Source: JAQBGV01 sp032128395 (GTDB taxonomy: Bacteria; Planctomycetota; UBA8108; UBA1146). Taken from it: a stretch of 64,000 nt of DNA. Below the pieces are notes generated by a model that saw only the letters and a program-made list of their open reading frames with translations, did no database searches and was not told where the DNA came from. Below are positions 60,658 to 64,000 of this stretch, piece by piece. A program made the position numbers and the translations under genes. Numbering within the stretch: position 1 is the stretch's first letter; each line of letters begins with the position of its first letter. The stretch covers positions 1 through 64,000 of the forward strand of contig JAQBGV010000237.1 in assembly GCA_032128395.1 (NCBI GenBank), read 5' to 3'.

Positions 60658-62735
60658 ACGATCGTGTTGCGGCCTGGATCGGACCGATCGGTAGGAACCG
60701 CGATCTGGTCCTGGTCTTCGCCCTGATCGGCATCTTGGTAGCGATCATCGTGCCGATGCCGACGTCGGTGATGGATGTGCTCCTCTCGGTGAACATCACC
60801 TTCTCGGTCCTGATCCTCCTGACGACGATCTACGTCAAGCAAGCCCTCGACTTCTCCGTGTTCCCGTCACTCCTCCTCATCACCACCCTCTACCGGCTCG
60901 CGCTCAACATCGCCTCCACCCGACTGATCCTGAGCGAAGCTGGCACCGAGAAGACGCATGCCGCGGGGCAGGTGATCCACGTCTTCGGGGGGGTCGTGAC
61001 CGGATCGAATCCGGTGGTCGGGTTCATCATCTTCGTGGTGCTCGTGGTGATCCAATTCGTCGTGATCACCAAGGGTGCCTCGCGCATCGCCGAAGTTGCC
61101 GCCCGGTTCACGCTCGACAAGATGCCGGGGCAGCAGCTCTCGATCGACGCCGACCTCAACGCGGGGATGATCGACGAGCAGACCGCGAAGGTCCGTCGTG
61201 ACCGGATCAACCAAGAGGCGGACTTCTACGGCGCGATGGACGGTGCGAGCAAGTTCGTGCGTGGCGATGCGATCGCGGGGATCGTCATCACTCTGATCAA
61301 CATCGTCGGCGGTCTGGTGATCGGCATGACGATGAACGGGTGGGGATTCGGGGAGTCGATCGAGACCTTCACCCTGCTGACGATCGGGGACGGCCTCGTC
61401 AGTCAGATCCCGGCGCTCGTCATCTCGATCTCGGCGGGCCTGATCGTCACCCGCAGCTCCACCCCCTCGAACCTCGGGGCGGATCTGGTATCCCAGCTCT
61501 TCTCCAATCAACGGGCGATCGTCATCACTGCGATCTTCCTGCTCCTCCTCGTGCCGGTGGGACTCCCCTGGTGGGTGCTCCTCCTCGGTGCGTTGATCCT
61601 CAGCGCCATCGCCTGGTCGATGCGCCAGGAAGAGGGGCGGATCGCCCTCGAGCGTGAGGAGGAAGGAGCTGCGCCGTCGACGACCGCTCCCGATCCACGG
61701 AGCGTGGCCCTCCCGGTGGTCGATCCACTCGAACTGGAGGTCGGGTACGGGCTCGTCACCTTCGTGGATCCCGGGGATGGAGGAGGACTGCTCCACCGCG
61801 TCTCCCTGATCCGAGAACAGCTCGCGGGGGAACTCGGCCTGGTCATCCCGCCGGTGCGGATCCGCGACAACATGCAGCTCAAACCGGGGGACTATCAGAT
61901 CAAGTTGCGGGGCGAGACGATCGGGAAGGGGACGGTACTCCTCGACCATTGGCTCGCGATGGACTCGGGACTCGGGCTCGAGCCCATCGATGGGGTCCCG
62001 ACCCGGGAGCCTGCGTTCGGCATCGAGGCCCAGTGGATCCGCGAAGAGCACAAGGGGCGGGCGGAGGCGCTCGGCTACACCGTGGTCGACCTGGTCAGCG
62101 TCCTCGCTACCCATCTGACCGAACTTATCCGCGAACACGCCTCCGAGCTTCTGACCCGGGAGGAGGTCAACCGACTCGTCGAGCGAACCCAGGAGGAATC
62201 GCCGGCGGTGGTCAAGGAAGTGGTTCCGGACCTCCTCAAGGTCGGGCAGGTGCAGAAGGTCCTCCAGACCCTCCTGCGCGAGAAAGTGCCGATTCGCGAC
62301 CTCGAGGCGATTCTCGAGGCCCTCGCCGACTGGGCGCCGCGAACCCAGGATCCGGAGGTGTTGACCGAATACGTCCGCCATGCGCTCGCGCGGACGATCT
62401 GTCGCCAGCACACAGAATCGGACGGACGACTGCATGTGATCACCCTAGACCCGCAGCTCGAGGAGTACATCGGCGCCGCCGTCGAACACGGCGAGCGGGG
62501 GAGTTTCCTGCGGCTGAGCCCGGAGATGGCGGAACCGATCACTCGATCGGTCACCCGCGTGCTCGAGCGATTGGTCGGCGGCGGGCACCCCCCTGTGGTG
62601 CTCACGTCCCCGCCAATTCGCCTCCAGGTGCGACGTCTGCTCGAAAACGCGGTGCCCGGGGTCGTGGTTCTCTCGTACAATGAGGTCGCTCGCGGAGTCG
62701 CTGTCGAATCCGCGGGTGTCGCCCGGGTGGACTGA
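60654..62735 (+). CDS. flhA: Flagellar export-gate protein FlhA
   Basis: 693 residues, standard length. Eight N-terminal membrane segments with the FHIPEP-family block LDKMPGQQLSIDADLNAG and a C-terminal cytoplasmic ring domain (NMQLKPGDYQIKLRG, ADWAPRTQDPEVLTEYVR). It docks substrates and chaperones. It overlaps flhB upstream and flhF downstream by ATGA. Confidence 0.97.
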   Translation: MNDRVAAWIGPIGRNRDLVLVFALIGILVAIIVPMPTSVMDVLLSVNITFSVLILLTTIYVKQALDFSVFPSLLLITTLYRLALNIASTRLILSEAGTEKTHAAGQVIHVFGGVVTGSNPVVGFIIFVVLVVIQFVVITKGASRIAEVAARFTLDKMPGQQLSIDADLNAGMIDEQTAKVRRDRINQEADFYGAMDGASKFVRGDAIAGIVITLINIVGGLVIGMTMNGWGFGESIETFTLLTIGDGLVSQIPALVISISAGLIVTRSSTPSNLGADLVSQLFSNQRAIVITAIFLLLLVPVGLPWWVLLLGALILSAIAWSMRQEEGRIALEREEEGAAPSTTAPDPRSVALPVVDPLELEVGYGLVTFVDPGDGGGLLHRVSLIREQLAGELGLVIPPVRIRDNMQLKPGDYQIKLRGETIGKGTVLLDHWLAMDSGLGLEPIDGVPTREPAFGIEAQWIREEHKGRAEALGYTVVDLVSVLATHLTELIREHASELLTREEVNRLVERTQEESPAVVKEVVPDLLKVGQVQKVLQTLLREKVPIRDLEAILEALADWAPRTQDPEVLTEYVRHALARTICRQHTESDGRLHVITLDPQLEEYIGAAVEHGERGSFLRLSPEMAEPITRSVTRVLERLVGGGHPPVVLTSPPIRLQVRRLLENAVPGVVVLSYNEVARGVAVESAGVARVD

Positions 62736-64000
62736 TGGTGTTCACTCCGTGGGGGACGAGTCCCGCCTCCGAGCGCGAGGTGGGGACCGGGGAAGAGGGA
62801 GAGACGCGCGTGACCGACGGCCTCGACCGAGGCGATCGGCGCGACCGAGGACCGTTCCGGGGAACCGGTTGGACCGGCCCCGACGGTACCGGTCCATCCG
62901 AAGTGGACCCGCCGGAGAGCGGCTACCCCTCCGTGGAGGGATCACCCGCCGGCGAGGGCCAGAGATCTCTCTCTAGAGAGAGCCGGGCTTCTCACCCCGG
63001 AGAGGGCTTGGGTCTCGTCCGCGTCGAGGCCACCACCTACAGCGAGGCGCTCCGCGACATTCGGACTCGCTATGGCGATGCGGTCCGAATCGTCCACACC
63101 CGCGTCATCCGTCGTAAGGGAATGCTCGGCGTTCTCGGTGCGACCGGCGTCGAGGTGTACGTCACCGGACGGAGCGAGTACGAGGAGTGGCGTCGCCGCC
63201 CGCCGGAGGAGTTCGCGGAGGGCAACGCTTCGGGACCGGCGCAGTCACCAGCACCCGCTCCGCCGCCACGCCGCATCGAGCCTTCGCACTGGACATCCTC
63301 CACGCGCCAGAGTCCGCAAGCCCCGGGCGATTTCGGACGAGCGTCGGATCCGCCCGAAGTTCTCGCCGCGCTCGAGCGCCTCTCTCAGAGGATCGGGCAC
63401 GTGATGGCCGAGCGTGCCCATCGAGCGAACTCTGCGATCGGGGCTGCCCCGCCGAAGACCCCACCTTCTTCGGTGGAGGCATCGAGGGCACGCCCCGCAA
63501 CTCCAGCCGTGATTCCCACCGGCCCCCTCGCCGGGATGCCCACGAGCGCGGGAGCACCCCACGGAAACCACCCCGTCGTCATCGCGGCGAAGCGATTGCT
63601 CGAGGAGGGGGGATTCTCTCCGTCGATCTCTTCCGAGTTGCTCTCGAAACTGTCGCGCCGGCAACTCCCGACCCTCTCGGGAGAAGTGCGGGAGTGCCGC
63701 GAGCTTGCCCGATTGCAGCTTCGGGAACTCGTGCGCCCGAAACTCCCCCCGGCGCGCCCGATCCCACGTCCCTCGACTTCGGGTCGGCGGCGCGTCGTGG
63801 CCCTCGTCGGTCCGACCGGGGTCGGAAAGACGACGACCCTCGCGAAGCTCGGAGCGCTCTTCCGGATCCGGGAACAGGCGCGCGTCGCGTTCATCACCCT
63901 CGACACCTACAGAATCGGAGCCGTCGACCAGTTGCGCCGCTACGCGGACATCATCCAAGTGCCACTCGAGGTCGTCTCGGCGGGAAGCGGACTTCCCGAA
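62735..64000 (+). CDS. flhF: Flagellar GTPase FlhF, 5' part
   Basis: 422 residues are visible and the frame is open at the window edge. A disordered, Gly/Pro-rich N terminus (1-90) is followed by the FlhF basic domain (EATTYSEALRDIRTRYG; VIRRKGMLGVLG) and the SRP-type GTPase NG domain with P-loop GPTGVGKTTT and DTYRIGAVDQLRRYADI. FlhF sets flagellar number and polar placement. ATG 62735 overlaps the flhA stop. FlhG/MinD would be expected next, outside the window. Confidence 0.92.
   Translation, partial: MVFTPWGTSPASEREVGTGEEGETRVTDGLDRGDRRDRGPFRGTGWTGPDGTGPSEVDPPESGYPSVEGSPAGEGQRSLSRESRASHPGEGLGLVRVEATTYSEALRDIRTRYGDAVRIVHTRVIRRKGMLGVLGATGVEVYVTGRSEYEEWRRRPPEEFAEGNASGPAQSPAPAPPPRRIEPSHWTSSTRQSPQAPGDFGRASDPPEVLAALERLSQRIGHVMAERAHRANSAIGAAPPKTPPSSVEASRARPATPAVIPTGPLAGMPTSAGAPHGNHPVVIAAKRLLEEGGFSPSISSELLSKLSRRQLPTLSGEVRECRELARLQLRELVRPKLPPARPIPRPSTSGRRRVVALVGPTGVGKTTTLAKLGALFRIREQARVAFITLDTYRIGAVDQLRRYADIIQVPLEVVSAGSGLPE

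Overview
The window looks like a chromosomal segment of a high-GC, diderm, flagellated bacterium, most likely a planctomycete (Planctomycetota) or close relative. The evidence is indirect: secreted proteins carrying dockerin-like EF-hand repeats with a Cys-rich tail, a Ni-superoxide dismutase with a Sec signal, a Hanks-type kinase fused to a membrane anchor, long carboxypeptidase-regulatory-like surface proteins, and a sigma-54-controlled flagellar locus. No rRNA or marker gene is present to fix the taxonomy.

Layout. 1-138 is the 3' end (domains V and VI) of a group II intron whose body lies left of the window. 185-3998 (minus) is a three-gene cluster: two PilT-type retraction ATPases and a HEAT-repeat protein. 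4257-10346 carries Ni-SOD and mostly secreted or lipid-anchored proteins, three of them sharing a dockerin/Cys module. 10595-26206 holds a 1176-residue surface protein, a chimeric metallopeptidase/ATP-grasp gene, a JAMM-DinG helicase, a MobA-like nucleotidyltransferase, a Ser/Thr kinase, an M1-M28-PDZ peptidase and a GT39-like membrane glycosyltransferase. 26220-31896 (minus) holds cobalamin-dependent methionine synthase, two small proteins (one apparently using an ATT start) and a secreted DUF1579-like protein.

31897-33402 is compositionally foreign (clearly lower GC). It holds a lone Shedu (DUF4263) nuclease, two direct repeats in front of it, a convergent hairpin, a partial tRNA-Ser copy and an intact tRNA-Ser(TGA). 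I read this as a small defence island at a tRNA-Ser gene. 33434-39217 returns to host-like genes (CNNM/CBS transporter, secreted proteins, esterase, a stand-alone FliN-like protein) with palindromic repeats between them.

39366-64000 is a flagellar locus on the plus strand. A sigma-70-like promoter precedes a cytoplasmic histidine kinase and an NtrC-type activator. A sigma-54 promoter lies directly before flgB. The run is flgB-flgC-fliE-fliF-fliG-fliH-fliI-fliJ-motE-like-fliK-flgD-flgE-flbD-motA-motB-fliL-fliN-fliO-fliP-fliQ-fliR-flhB-flhA-flhF (flhF open at the right edge), mostly with ATGA/GTGA overlaps. The kinase and activator probably switch on the downstream operon through sigma-54. fliM is not in the window.
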